Shown here: one piece after another, positions 33,712-42,160 of the stretch
Layout: each line of letters begins with the position of its first letter
How positions within the stretch are numbered: the stretch's first letter is position 1
Origin: Tautonia rosea
GTDB taxonomy: Bacteria; Planctomycetota; Planctomycetia; Isosphaerales; Isosphaeraceae
DNA: 64,000 nt
Direction: 5' to 3'
NCBI RefSeq assembly: GCF_012958305.1
Contig: NZ_JABBYO010000007.1
Coordinates: forward strand, 186,001-250,000
Made by a program: the position numbers and the translations under genes
Notes under the pieces: generated by a model
Seen by the model: the letters and a program-made list of their open reading frames with translations, nothing else
Told to the model about the DNA's origin: nothing
Databases searched by the model: none

Positions 33712-35076
33712 TTATTCGAGGTGGGGGCCGGTCGAGCCGGCGGGATATTCGAGCAGGGGGACGCGTCCTTCGGACCAGGCATGAAGGATGGGCTCGACGA
33801 TTCTCCAGGATTCCTCGGCCTCGTCGTCGCGGATGGAGAGCATGGTGTCTCCCTCGATCACGTCGAGCAGGAGGCGGGCATAGGCGGGGAGTTCCTGGCG
33901 GCAGCAATCGGTTGTTAGCTCGACGTGTTCCAGATCGAACGGATCGCCAGGTCCGTTGATGTTGACGCCAAGGGCCATGCGGTCAGGATTCAGTTGAAGG
34001 CGAAGGATGTTGGACGGTGGTGGGGATTGCTCAAAGGCGAGGTGCGGGACGGGGCGGAAGCGGATGACAATTTCGTGACGATCGGCAGCCATCGCCTTGC
34101 CGGTACGAAGGACGATCGGCACGCCAGCCCATCGCCAGTTGTCGATGTGAAGCGTGACCTGCGCGAAGGTTTCGGTACGACGGTCCGGATCGACTCCTTC
34201 CTCGTCGGTATAATTCGGCAGGATGGTATCGCCGACCTGGCCGGCGGTGTAGCGGGCGCGGTAGGTGTGGCGCTCGACTTCGGCGGGGGAGTCGCGGCGG
34301 ATGGCGCGGAGGACATCGAGCTTGCGGTCTCGGAGGTCGCGGGCGTTGATCGAGACGGGAGGTTCCATGCAGACAAGTGTAAGCAATTGAATCAAATGAT
34401 TCTGAATCATGTCGCGGAGTGCGCCGGAGCGATCGTAGTAGGAGGCTCGGCCTTCAAGCGCGACGGTTTCGTCCCAGGTGATTTCGATGCGTTCGATGTG
34501 GTCGCGATTCCAGAGCATCTCAAAGATGCGGTTGGCGAAGCGGAGGCCGAGGATGTTCTGGATCGTTTGCTTCATGAGGAAATGATCGACGCGGAAGACG
34601 GCATCCTCTGCGAACGAGTCGTGCAGCAAGCGGTTGAGTTGCTGGGCTGAGGCGAGGTCGGTGCCGAACGGTTTCTCAATGACGATCCGACTGCCCCGAG
34701 GGAGGTCGAGGTCGGAGAGTGTTTCGACGGTCGGGGTAAACAGGCTGGGCGGCAGTGCCAGGTAGGCGATGGCCGGTCCCTTGACCTGATGGAAGACCGA
34801 GGAAAGGGCGGCGCGGTCGGTCACGTCGGCCCGGCGATACTGGAGTCGGGCGAGCAGGTTGGCGATGACCTCGGCAGAGGCGTTGGGGACGTGCTGCTTT
34901 AGGCGCTCGGCACTGTGCTGGCGAAATTGATCGTCGTTCCAATCCTGACGCGAGACGCCGAGGATGGAGACATCCGGGTCAAGGTGTTCGGCCTGGATGA
35001 GATGGACGAGGGCAGGCATCAGATAGCGGGAGGTCAGATCGCCCGCGGCGCCGAGGATGACGAAGTCCGGAGCCAT
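33712..35076 (-). CDS. zwf: Glucose-6-phosphate dehydrogenase, divergent
   Basis: A 454-residue protein. The coenzyme fold starts VILGAAGDLTSRYLMPALV (the usual form is GASGDLxKRKLxPAL), and IVIEKPFGTDLASAQQLN is the conserved substrate-side block. The active-site motif reads RVDHFLMKQ (162-170) against RIDHYLGKE in classical enzymes: the catalytic His and the Lys are kept, while Tyr, Gly and Glu are changed. The following NILGLRFANRIFEMLWNRDH is typical. It would make 6-phosphogluconolactone and NAD(P)H at the entry of the pentose phosphate pathway. ATG 35076 follows GGGAGA; the frame extends to 35151. It is downstream of aldehyde dehydrogenase but separated by a strong hairpin. Confidence 0.85.
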   Translation of the reverse strand: MAPDFVILGAAGDLTSRYLMPALVHLIQAEHLDPDVSILGVSRQDWNDDQFRQHSAERLKQHVPNASAEVIANLLARLQYRRADVTDRAALSSVFHQVKGPAIAYLALPPSLFTPTVETLSDLDLPRGSRIVIEKPFGTDLASAQQLNRLLHDSFAEDAVFRVDHFLMKQTIQNILGLRFANRIFEMLWNRDHIERIEITWDETVALEGRASYYDRSGALRDMIQNHLIQLLTLVCMEPPVSINARDLRDRKLDVLRAIRRDSPAEVERHTYRARYTAGQVGDTILPNYTDEEGVDPDRRTETFAQVTLHIDNWRWAGVPIVLRTGKAMAADRHEIVIRFRPVPHLAFEQSPPPSNILRLQLNPDRMALGVNINGPGDPFDLEHVELTTDCCRQELPAYARLLLDVIEGDTMLSIRDDEAEESWRIVEPILHAWSEGRVPLLEYPAGSTGPHLE

Positions 35077-35262
35077 CGGCTCTCCCTTGACTTGGTAGAT
35101 GAAGTGCTGAATTGCAAGAATGAGGAAACGCTCAAATGGAACCGAGTGCATCGGCGAGCAACGCGCGCCGGCGTCGGGTCTGTGGTTCCTGGCGTTGCAA
35201 TTCTAGTGCCGTCGAGTCAGGCGAGCGAAGGGGATGGAAAAGGAACCGACCTGGCCTCGATG

Positions 35263-35292
35263 GCCGGTCCCCGAGGCAAATCGGGGACCGGC
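35263..35292 (-). terminator. Hairpin after the aldehyde dehydrogenase gene
   Basis: A perfect 12-bp stem (GCCGGTCCCCGA with TCGGGGACCGGC) and a 6-base loop, 15 bases past the stop. There is no U-tract. Confidence 0.6.
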
Positions 35293-35306
35293 GGAAGGGG
35301 AGCCGA

Positions 35307-36782
35307 TCAGCCATGCAGCTTGACGGTGACGGTCTTCAGCTCGGTGTAGTGTTCCAGGGCGGCCTCGCCGTTTTCACGGCCCTGGCCAGACATCTTGAAG
35401 CCGCCGAAGGGGGTGGTGGGCTCGACGACGTGGTAGCAGTTGACCCAGACGGTGCCGGCCTTAACCTTCTTGGCGTAGAGGTGGGCCTTGTCGATGTCCT
35501 TGGTCCAGACGCCGGCGGCAAGGCCATAATGGGTGCGATTGGCACGCTCGACGACCTCGTTGACGTCGTTGAAGGGCAGGACGGTGACGACCGGGCCGAA
35601 GATTTCATCACGGACGATGTCCATGTCTTCACGAGCGTTGTCGAAGATGGTGGGCTCGACGTAGAAGCCAGACCCGCCGACGCGCTTGCCGCCCGAGACG
35701 ACGCGGGCTCCTTGCTTCTGGCCTGACTCGACGTAGCCGAGGATCTTGTCCAACTGCTCCTGAGAGACCTGCGGGCCTTGCTCGGTGTCGGGGTCGAGCG
35801 GGTCGCCGATCTTGCGAACTTTGGCCCGCTCGGCCAGGCGCTCGACGAACTCATCACGAATGCCGCGCTCGACGAACAGGCGGCTGCCGGCCGTGCAGCA
35901 CTGGCCGCCGTGGAAGTAGATGGCGTGGAAGGCTCCGGCCACGGCCTCGTCGAGGTCGGCGTCGGCGAAGATGACGTTCGGGCTCTTGCCGCCGAGTTCG
36001 GTGGTGACGCGCTTCAGGGTGTCGGCGGCGTTCTTCTGGATGATCTTGGCGGTGTCGACGTGGCCGGTGAAGGCGATCTTATCCACGTCTGGGTGGCGGA
36101 CGATGGCGTCGCCGGTGGTTTCGCCCATGCCGTTGAGGATGTTGATGACACCGGCAGGGAAGCCGGCCTCGATCGCCAATTCTCCCAGCTTCAGGGCGGT
36201 GAGAGGGGTTTGCTCGGCGGGCTTCAACACAATGGTGTTGCCGCAGGCGAGGGCCGGCCCCCACTTCCAGGCGAGCATCAGGAGCGGGAAGTTCCAGGGG
36301 ATGATCTGCCCGACCACGCCGATCGGTTGGCGCAGGGTGTATGAGAGGAAGTTGCCACGCACCGGGACCGTGCGGCCTTCGATCTTGTCGGCCCAACCGG
36401 CGTAGTAGCGCAGGGTGTAGATGACGCCGTTCAGGTCGCCACGGGCATCGGTGATGGTTTTTCCGCAGTTGAGCGATTCGAGCTGGGCGAGGGCCTCGGC
36501 GTCTCGCTCGATCAGGTCGGCGAGGTTGTACATGAGCTTGCCGCGTTCGGCGGCGTCCATCGAGCCCCAGGGCCCGGTTTCCAGGGCTCGGCGAGCGGCT
36601 CGGACGGCGCGATCGACGTCGTCGGCCGAGGCTTCGGCTACCTGGGCGATGACCTCGCCGGTCGCGGGGTTGTAGGTGTCGAACGAGCCGCCCCCCTTGG
36701 GACTGACCCATTCGTTGTCGATGAGGAGGCGGGAGGCCAGATCAGTCGGTACGCGAGGCGCGGTTTCAAGTCCCTGGGCCAT
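35307..36782 (-). CDS. NAD(P)-dependent aldehyde dehydrogenase
   Basis: A 491-residue member of the ALDH superfamily of standard length. The nucleotide-binding region has PWNFPLLMLAWKWGPALACG and VLKPAEQTPLTAL. The catalytic glutamate is E262 (TELGGKSPNV) and the nucleophile is Cys 296 in FHGGQCCTAGSR. The C-terminal block PFGGFKMSGQGRENGEAAL is typical of the betaine/retinal/phenylacetaldehyde dehydrogenase branch. It oxidises an aldehyde to the acid in the cytoplasm; the substrate cannot be read from sequence. ATG 36782 follows a GGGAGA-type site. OsmC lies 78 bases upstream on the same strand, hinting at a detoxification or redox pair. Confidence 0.92.
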   Translation of the reverse strand: MAQGLETAPRVPTDLASRLLIDNEWVSPKGGGSFDTYNPATGEVIAQVAEASADDVDRAVRAARRALETGPWGSMDAAERGKLMYNLADLIERDAEALAQLESLNCGKTITDARGDLNGVIYTLRYYAGWADKIEGRTVPVRGNFLSYTLRQPIGVVGQIIPWNFPLLMLAWKWGPALACGNTIVLKPAEQTPLTALKLGELAIEAGFPAGVINILNGMGETTGDAIVRHPDVDKIAFTGHVDTAKIIQKNAADTLKRVTTELGGKSPNVIFADADLDEAVAGAFHAIYFHGGQCCTAGSRLFVERGIRDEFVERLAERAKVRKIGDPLDPDTEQGPQVSQEQLDKILGYVESGQKQGARVVSGGKRVGGSGFYVEPTIFDNAREDMDIVRDEIFGPVVTVLPFNDVNEVVERANRTHYGLAAGVWTKDIDKAHLYAKKVKAGTVWVNCYHVVEPTTPFGGFKMSGQGRENGEAALEHYTELKTVTVKLHG

Positions 36783-36860
36783 CGGTTCGGTTCTCCCTGG
36801 AAAAAGCAAGAGGCAACGTCATCGGGGGAAATTCATCAAGATGCGTCAAACGGCGCCATC

Positions 36861-37385
36861 CTAGCGGTCGGCCGGGCGGTTGGGAACGATCTCGCTGGTC
36901 AACTCGGGAGGGTTTTTCAAGGTCTGCGCGACGACGCAATAGCGTTCAGTCAGGCTCAGGAGTTTGGCAAGCTGTTCGTCGGAGGCGTCGCTGTCGACCT
37001 CAAACCGGAGTCGGACGCGGGGGAAGCCGACCGGCGCGGCCTTGTCGACGCCAAGGGTACCGCGGGCGTCCCAGTCTCCCTCGGCGAGGACCGAGCCGCC
37101 TCGGATCGGGATGCCCATTGCGGCTGCCACGGCTCGGAGTGTCACTCCCGCGCAGGCGACGAGCGCTTCGAGAAGCATGGCACCGGAACAGGCCGCCGAT
37201 CCGTCTCCACCGGTCGCCGGATGCAAGCCGGCCTCCACGAGGCCGCCCGTCGCCTCGACCCGGCAGGTCAGAGCATTGCCGACCAGGGTTCCTCGGGCCG
37301 AGAGGGTGAGCTGGGCCGCCTCGGGATGCTCGCGATAGCTTGCCTTGATCGGTGCCTGCAGGGCTCGCAATGCGTCGCCATCCAT
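36861..37385 (-). CDS. OsmC family peroxide-detoxifying protein
   Basis: A 174-residue OsmC/Ohr-type protein. The two redox cysteines lie in LEALVACAGVTLRAVA and SLTERYCVVAQTLKNP, the usual spacing for the family, which reduces organic peroxides with thiols. The N-terminal half has the beta-strand pattern around ATGGDGSAACSGAML, which matches the OsmC family motif. It is cytoplasmic, with no signal. The aldehyde dehydrogenase gene follows 78 bases downstream. The ATG at 37385 is the only reasonable start. An OsmC-like, non-Ohr identity is favoured, but the exact subfamily is unclear. Confidence 0.85.
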   Translation of the reverse strand: MDGDALRALQAPIKASYREHPEAAQLTLSARGTLVGNALTCRVEATGGLVEAGLHPATGGDGSAACSGAMLLEALVACAGVTLRAVAAAMGIPIRGGSVLAEGDWDARGTLGVDKAAPVGFPRVRLRFEVDSDASDEQLAKLLSLTERYCVVAQTLKNPPELTSEIVPNRPADR

Positions 37386-37682
37386 CCGATGATCCTCGAT
37401 CGTCCGATCGTTGGGTCAGGGTTCGGTGGGAGACAAACCAGGAACTCCCCACCGACCGCGGATTCAATGCCACACGATTTCCATCATCGAGTGAGGTCGT
37501 CCCGCGTCAATGCCCTTGCCGGATCGCGGGGAGCGTGAAACTTTTCCCTTGGAAGTGTCGGCACCGTGCGGTACAAGTTAAACAAGAGATGATCACGAGA
37601 GATTTCGCGATCTTTGCAATGGAGCGGAATCGATCGATGATCGTGACGAAGCCACCCTCGCGATTTCGGGAGGTCGCTGTTG

Positions 37683-40490
37683 ATGATCTGGCCCGTACCT
37701 CTGATCGGTCGGCGAGCGGGGAGCGAAACGCCGCGAATCGTCGCGTTGCTGCTCGGGATGCTGCTTGCCGCGGTTCAGCCTGTAGTCCGGGCGGATGACG
37801 CAGGGCTTGCGGCCTACGAGGGGCAGATCCGGCCGTTGCTCAAGGAGCGGTGCTACGCCTGTCACGGAGCGCTCAAATCGCAGGCCGGCTTGAGGCTCGA
37901 CACGGTCGCCGCCATGCTCGACGGGGGCGATAGCGGACCGGCGATCGAGCCGGGAGATTCGGAGTTTAGCCCCCTCGTCGAGCGGATCCTCGAGCATGAT
38001 GATGCCCTTCGGATGCCTCCGGAAGGAGAACCGCTGACCGAGGATCAGATTGCGATCATTCGATCATGGATTGATTCTGGTGCCGCTGCGCCGAGCAACG
38101 AAACCCCTGAACCCGACCCCCGCGAACACTGGGCCTTTCAGACCCCGACCCGCCCGGCCGTGCCCGATGCCGGGGCCGGATGGGCTCGGGAGCCGATCGA
38201 CGCCTTCCTCGCTGCCGAGCATGATCGCCTGGGGCTGGAACCGCTGGGCGAGGCGCCTCCTCATGTCTTGCTCCGTCGGCTCCATCTCGACCTGATCGGC
38301 TTGCCGCCGACTCGGGAGGAATTGCTGGAGTTCCTGGCCGATCCGTCCGAAGCGGCGTATGAGCGCGTGGTCGATCGGCTGCTGGCCGATCCTCGGCACG
38401 CCGAGCGATGGGCACGGCACTGGATGGACGTTTGGCGCTACTCCGACTGGTATGGCCGACGCGCCGTGCCCGATGTGCTGAACAGCTACGCCATGATCTG
38501 GCGATGGCGTGATTGGATCGTCAACAAGCTAGACGAGGACGCCGGATACGATCATCTGTTGCGCATGATGCTGGCCGCCGACGAACTGGCACCCGACGAC
38601 CCGGAGGAACTGCCCGCCACCGGCTATGTCGTGCGGAACTTCTACCGATGGAATTATAATACGTGGATGGCCGACTCGGTCGAGCATACGGGGAAGGCGT
38701 TTCTTGGACTGACGATCAATTGCGCTCACTGTCACGATCACAAATATGATCCGATTCGGCACGAAGACTATTTCGCGTTTCGGGCCTTCTTCGAGCCGAT
38801 CGAGCTGAGGCATGACCGCGTCCCGGGAGAGCCCGATCCGGGGCCGTACCCGAAGTATGACTACGGCAAGGCATACGCGCCGATCAACTCGGGCATGGTC
38901 CGCATTTTCGACGAGAAACTTGACGCCGAAACGTTTCTGTACACCCGAGGCGAGGCCCGAAATATCGTTCCCGGCCGCCCGCCCATCCCCCCGGGGCCGC
39001 CCCGCTTTTTGACGGGAGGAGACTTCGAGGTCGAGCCGATCGACCTGCCGGCTGAAGCGGCCTATCCGGGCGTGAAATCCTTCATCCGGCAGGAAGAAAC
39101 CGCGGTGAGGCAGAAGACGCTCGACGAGGCCCAGGCGGCTTTGTCCACGGCTCAGCAGGCGTTGGAGACGATCAAGGCTCAGGCCGACCCCGAGGGGCAC
39201 ACCTCGGCCCAGCTTGCGCTGCAGGTGGCTGAGGAAACCTTGCAGGTGGCACAGACCGACCTGGAATCGCTTCGGCTTCGAATGGTGGCCGATGATGCCC
39301 GCCTTGGCCGAGGTGAGGTGGACCCCGACGAGTCGGCCCGTGCTGCCGCTCGCAAGGAGCGGGAGCTAGCCCTGGCCCGAGCTCGGCTCGAACGGGCCGC
39401 GGCCGAACTGGCCGAGCATCAGGTGCGTCATCAGGCCGACGCCGCAGAAGACGCCCTGACTCAGGCCGAGCAACGGCTCGCCACCGCCCGGCAAGCGGTT
39501 GAGACGGCCGAGGGGGCACTGGAGAGCGAATCGACCTCGTACACGCATCTCTCGCCCTCGTACCCTGGTCAGAGCACCGGGCGTCGGGCGGCCTTGGCCG
39601 AGTGGCTGACCCGGCCCGAGAATCCGCTCACGGCTCGGGTCGCGGTCAATTATCTCTGGGGATGGCATTTCGGGGAGCCGATTGTGGCCACACCGCACGA
39701 CTTTGGCCGCAACGGTGCCCCACCTTCGAATAAGGCATTGCTTGATTGGCTTGCCGTGGAATTGATGGAGCCGTCGAGCCCCGGGGTCAAACCGTGGTCG
39801 ATGAAGCACATTCATCGGCAAATTGTGATGAGTGCCGCCTACCGGATGGCTTCGCACACGAGCGACGCCGACCACCCGAACGTTGCCATCGACCCCGAGA
39901 ACCGCGGACTCTGGCGCTTCCGGCCAAGCCGAATGGAGGCCGAGGCGGTGAGAGACAGCCTCTTGCATGTGGCGGGAGTGCTCGACCTGACACGAGGGGG
40001 GCCGGAGATCGACCAATCTCAGGGGCTCGTTTCACGTCGTCGAAGTCTCTACTTTGCCCACCACGGCGAGGGATCGATGCAGTTCCTGGAACTCTTCGAC
40101 GCTCCCGACCCTGGGGAATGCTACCGCCGGACGACATCGGTTGTCCCTCAGCAATCGCTTGCCCTGGCCAACAGTGAGATGGCGCTGGCAATGGCTCGGA
40201 CGATCGCCGCGGAGCTGGAGACGGAACCGTCGTGTGATCCCCGGGCAGATGGACGTGAAGATGCATTTATTCAAGCAGTATTTGAGCGTGTGCTGTCCCG
40301 TCCACCGTCTGACGAAGAACGTGCCTTGAGCCGAACGTTTCTCGAACGCCAGGTCGCCCTGTTCGAAGGGGTGGAATTGCCCGATGTGTCCGAAGTGTCG
40401 CCACCTCCCTCGACCGATCCGAGGAGACGAGCGAACGAAAATCTTGTTCATGCACTGCTCAATCATCATGATTTTGTGACCATTCGTTAA
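37683..40490 (+). CDS. PSD1 and planctomycete cytochrome C domain protein (DUF1549/DUF1553)
   Basis: A 935-residue exported protein. After a signal peptide (ending VVRADD near residue 37) comes a planctomycete cytochrome domain with heme motif CYACH (57-61) and MPPEGEPLTEDQIAIIRSWI. DUF1549 follows (EPIDAFLAAEHDRLGL, then LRRLHLDLIGLPPTREE and WARHWMDVWRYSDWYG), with a second CAHCH at 347-351. A predicted coiled coil, rich in Ala, Gln and Glu, spans about 475-615. DUF1553 (PSD1) closes it: LTARVAVNYLWGWHFGEPIV and RRSLYFAHHGEGSM. The family occurs in planctomycetes paired with DUF1501, probably in envelope redox or sugar metabolism. The ATG at 37683 follows an adjacent TTG. A DUF1501 gene follows. 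Confidence 0.92.
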   Translation: MIWPVPLIGRRAGSETPRIVALLLGMLLAAVQPVVRADDAGLAAYEGQIRPLLKERCYACHGALKSQAGLRLDTVAAMLDGGDSGPAIEPGDSEFSPLVERILEHDDALRMPPEGEPLTEDQIAIIRSWIDSGAAAPSNETPEPDPREHWAFQTPTRPAVPDAGAGWAREPIDAFLAAEHDRLGLEPLGEAPPHVLLRRLHLDLIGLPPTREELLEFLADPSEAAYERVVDRLLADPRHAERWARHWMDVWRYSDWYGRRAVPDVLNSYAMIWRWRDWIVNKLDEDAGYDHLLRMMLAADELAPDDPEELPATGYVVRNFYRWNYNTWMADSVEHTGKAFLGLTINCAHCHDHKYDPIRHEDYFAFRAFFEPIELRHDRVPGEPDPGPYPKYDYGKAYAPINSGMVRIFDEKLDAETFLYTRGEARNIVPGRPPIPPGPPRFLTGGDFEVEPIDLPAEAAYPGVKSFIRQEETAVRQKTLDEAQAALSTAQQALETIKAQADPEGHTSAQLALQVAEETLQVAQTDLESLRLRMVADDARLGRGEVDPDESARAAARKERELALARARLERAAAELAEHQVRHQADAAEDALTQAEQRLATARQAVETAEGALESESTSYTHLSPSYPGQSTGRRAALAEWLTRPENPLTARVAVNYLWGWHFGEPIVATPHDFGRNGAPPSNKALLDWLAVELMEPSSPGVKPWSMKHIHRQIVMSAAYRMASHTSDADHPNVAIDPENRGLWRFRPSRMEAEAVRDSLLHVAGVLDLTRGGPEIDQSQGLVSRRRSLYFAHHGEGSMQFLELFDAPDPGECYRRTTSVVPQQSLALANSEMALAMARTIAAELETEPSCDPRADGREDAFIQAVFERVLSRPPSDEERALSRTFLERQVALFEGVELPDVSEVSPPPSTDPRRRANENLVHALLNHHDFVTIR

Positions 40491-40587
40491 TGGCAGTGAC
40501 CAGGACCTCGATCGCAGCCGATTCGGTGGTGTTCGACCCTCCGATTTGCCGTGGATCCGACGTGGACTGATGCTGGAGGCCCCGCTT

Positions 40588-42087
40588 ATGAGTGCTCGCC
40601 CTCGCCCCTCGATTGCCGGTCCTCCGTGTGGACGCATTCGACGCCGGAGCTTTCTGGCCGATGTGGGTTTCGGCTTTACCGGCCTGGCGCTGGGTTCGAT
40701 GCTGAGCCAGGAAGGGATTGCTCGTGGCGAGGCCCCAAGCCCGTCGGGCCGGTCGGCTCCGGGGCCGCACTTTGCGCCGAAGGCGAAGAACATTATCTGG
40801 GTCTTTCTTTCCGGTGGTGTCAGCCACATGGAAACCTGGGACCCGAAACCGGCCCTCAATCGCTATGCGGGCAAGAGCTACGACGAGACGCCGTATCCGA
40901 ACCCGTTCGAGGATCCGCTCTTTCGTGAGCGATCGCGAGCCGTGGTGGGGGCAGACCGGACGCATTCGGAGATCTTCCCGCTCCAGGTCGGGTTCCGTCG
41001 GCACGGCGAGTCAGGCATCGCGGTGTCGGACTGGTGGCCCGAGCTGGGATCGTGCGTGGACGACATTGCGTTCGTTCGGTCGATGTACTCGACCGACAAC
41101 GATCACGCCGCCGAGTTCCAGTTTCACCACGGTCGCCACAAGCTCGACCCGAGAGAACCGTGCATCGGTTCCTGGATTCATTACGGGCTGGGAACCTTGA
41201 ACGAGAATTTGCCGCAATTCGTTTTCCTGGGCAAATACTCGGATATGAGAGTTCGAGAGAACTTCGATCCGCACTACCTCGGCCCGCAACATGGTGGCAT
41301 CGAATTGTCGCTGGATCCGGGGGCTCCCTTACCGTTCGGCTCGCCAGCCGAGGGGATTCTGGCGGACGAGCAGCGCGAGCAGTTTGCCTTTATTCGTGAT
41401 CTGAACGCTCTGGCCGGGGTCGAGTACCCGGACGATGAGCAACTGCTCGCACGGATCAAGGCCTATGAACTGGCTTACCGAATGCAAGCCTCTGTGCCCG
41501 AGGCGCTTGACCTGGGGGCTGAGGACCCGGAAACCGAACGGCTATACGGCATCGATCGAGAGCAGAACGCGATCTACGGCCGTCGCTTGCTGGCAGCCCG
41601 TCGCCTGGTGGAGCGCGGGACGCGCTTTGTGTTGGTTTATCTGAGCGATTACGGGGAGTGGGATTCACACACCCAGTTACGGGACCTGCATGCCCGATCG
41701 TGCTCCCGCGTCGATCGGCCGCTGGCCGGGCTACTCCGGGATCTCAAGCGTCGGGGACTCGATGAAGAGACGGTCGTGGTCTGCTGTACCGAGTTCGGCC
41801 GGACCCCGGGCCTTGAGGTACGCGACGCCTACGCCAAGCCGAACGGTCGTGACCACCACCCGCACGCCTTTACCATCTGGTTCGCCGGAGCCGGGATCAA
41901 GAAGGGGATCGTTCACGGCGCGACCGATGAACTCGGCTTCCACGTTACTGAGCACCCGCATTACGTGACCGATGTGCACGCGACCTTGCTGCACCTGATG
42001 GGGCTCGACTCACGACGTCTGGAAATTCCTGGTCGGAAGCGGCTCGACATCGACCACGGCCATCCGATCCACGAGATTCTCGCCTAG
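40588..42087 (+). CDS. DUF1501 domain protein with twin-arginine signal
   Basis: A 499-residue member of the DUF1501 family, related to the sulfatase/alkaline phosphatase fold. The N-terminus has a Tat-like signal (RRRSFLADVGFGFTGLALGS). Family blocks are visible: KAKNIIWVFLSGGVSHMETW, then VRSMYSTDNDHAAEFQFHHG, and VVCCTEFGRTPG followed by GRDHHPHAFTIWFAGAGIKK, with Asp/His residues suited to metal binding. The partner role next to PSD1/DUF1553 proteins is known only by conservation. ATG 40588 is chosen since GGAGG lies nine bases upstream; ATG 40570 has none. It begins 97 bases after the PSD1 stop, so both are likely one transcript. Confidence 0.92.
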   Translation: MSARPRPSIAGPPCGRIRRRSFLADVGFGFTGLALGSMLSQEGIARGEAPSPSGRSAPGPHFAPKAKNIIWVFLSGGVSHMETWDPKPALNRYAGKSYDETPYPNPFEDPLFRERSRAVVGADRTHSEIFPLQVGFRRHGESGIAVSDWWPELGSCVDDIAFVRSMYSTDNDHAAEFQFHHGRHKLDPREPCIGSWIHYGLGTLNENLPQFVFLGKYSDMRVRENFDPHYLGPQHGGIELSLDPGAPLPFGSPAEGILADEQREQFAFIRDLNALAGVEYPDDEQLLARIKAYELAYRMQASVPEALDLGAEDPETERLYGIDREQNAIYGRRLLAARRLVERGTRFVLVYLSDYGEWDSHTQLRDLHARSCSRVDRPLAGLLRDLKRRGLDEETVVVCCTEFGRTPGLEVRDAYAKPNGRDHHPHAFTIWFAGAGIKKGIVHGATDELGFHVTEHPHYVTDVHATLLHLMGLDSRRLEIPGRKRLDIDHGHPIHEILA

Positions 42088-42100
42088 CGTTTGATCGGTC

Positions 42101-42150
42101 CGAGGTCAAGTCAACCCCGGAGACCCACCGAGAACCGTGGTTGGACCTCG
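42101..42150. terminator. Hairpin in the convergent gap after DUF1501
   Basis: CGAGGTC pairs with GACCTCG and inside it CAACC pairs with GGTTG. It fills the 73-base gap between the DUF1501 stop and the convergent CxxCH dehydrogenase stop, so it could serve both directions. There is no U-tract. Confidence 0.5.
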
Positions 42151-42160
42151 CCGATGCAAC

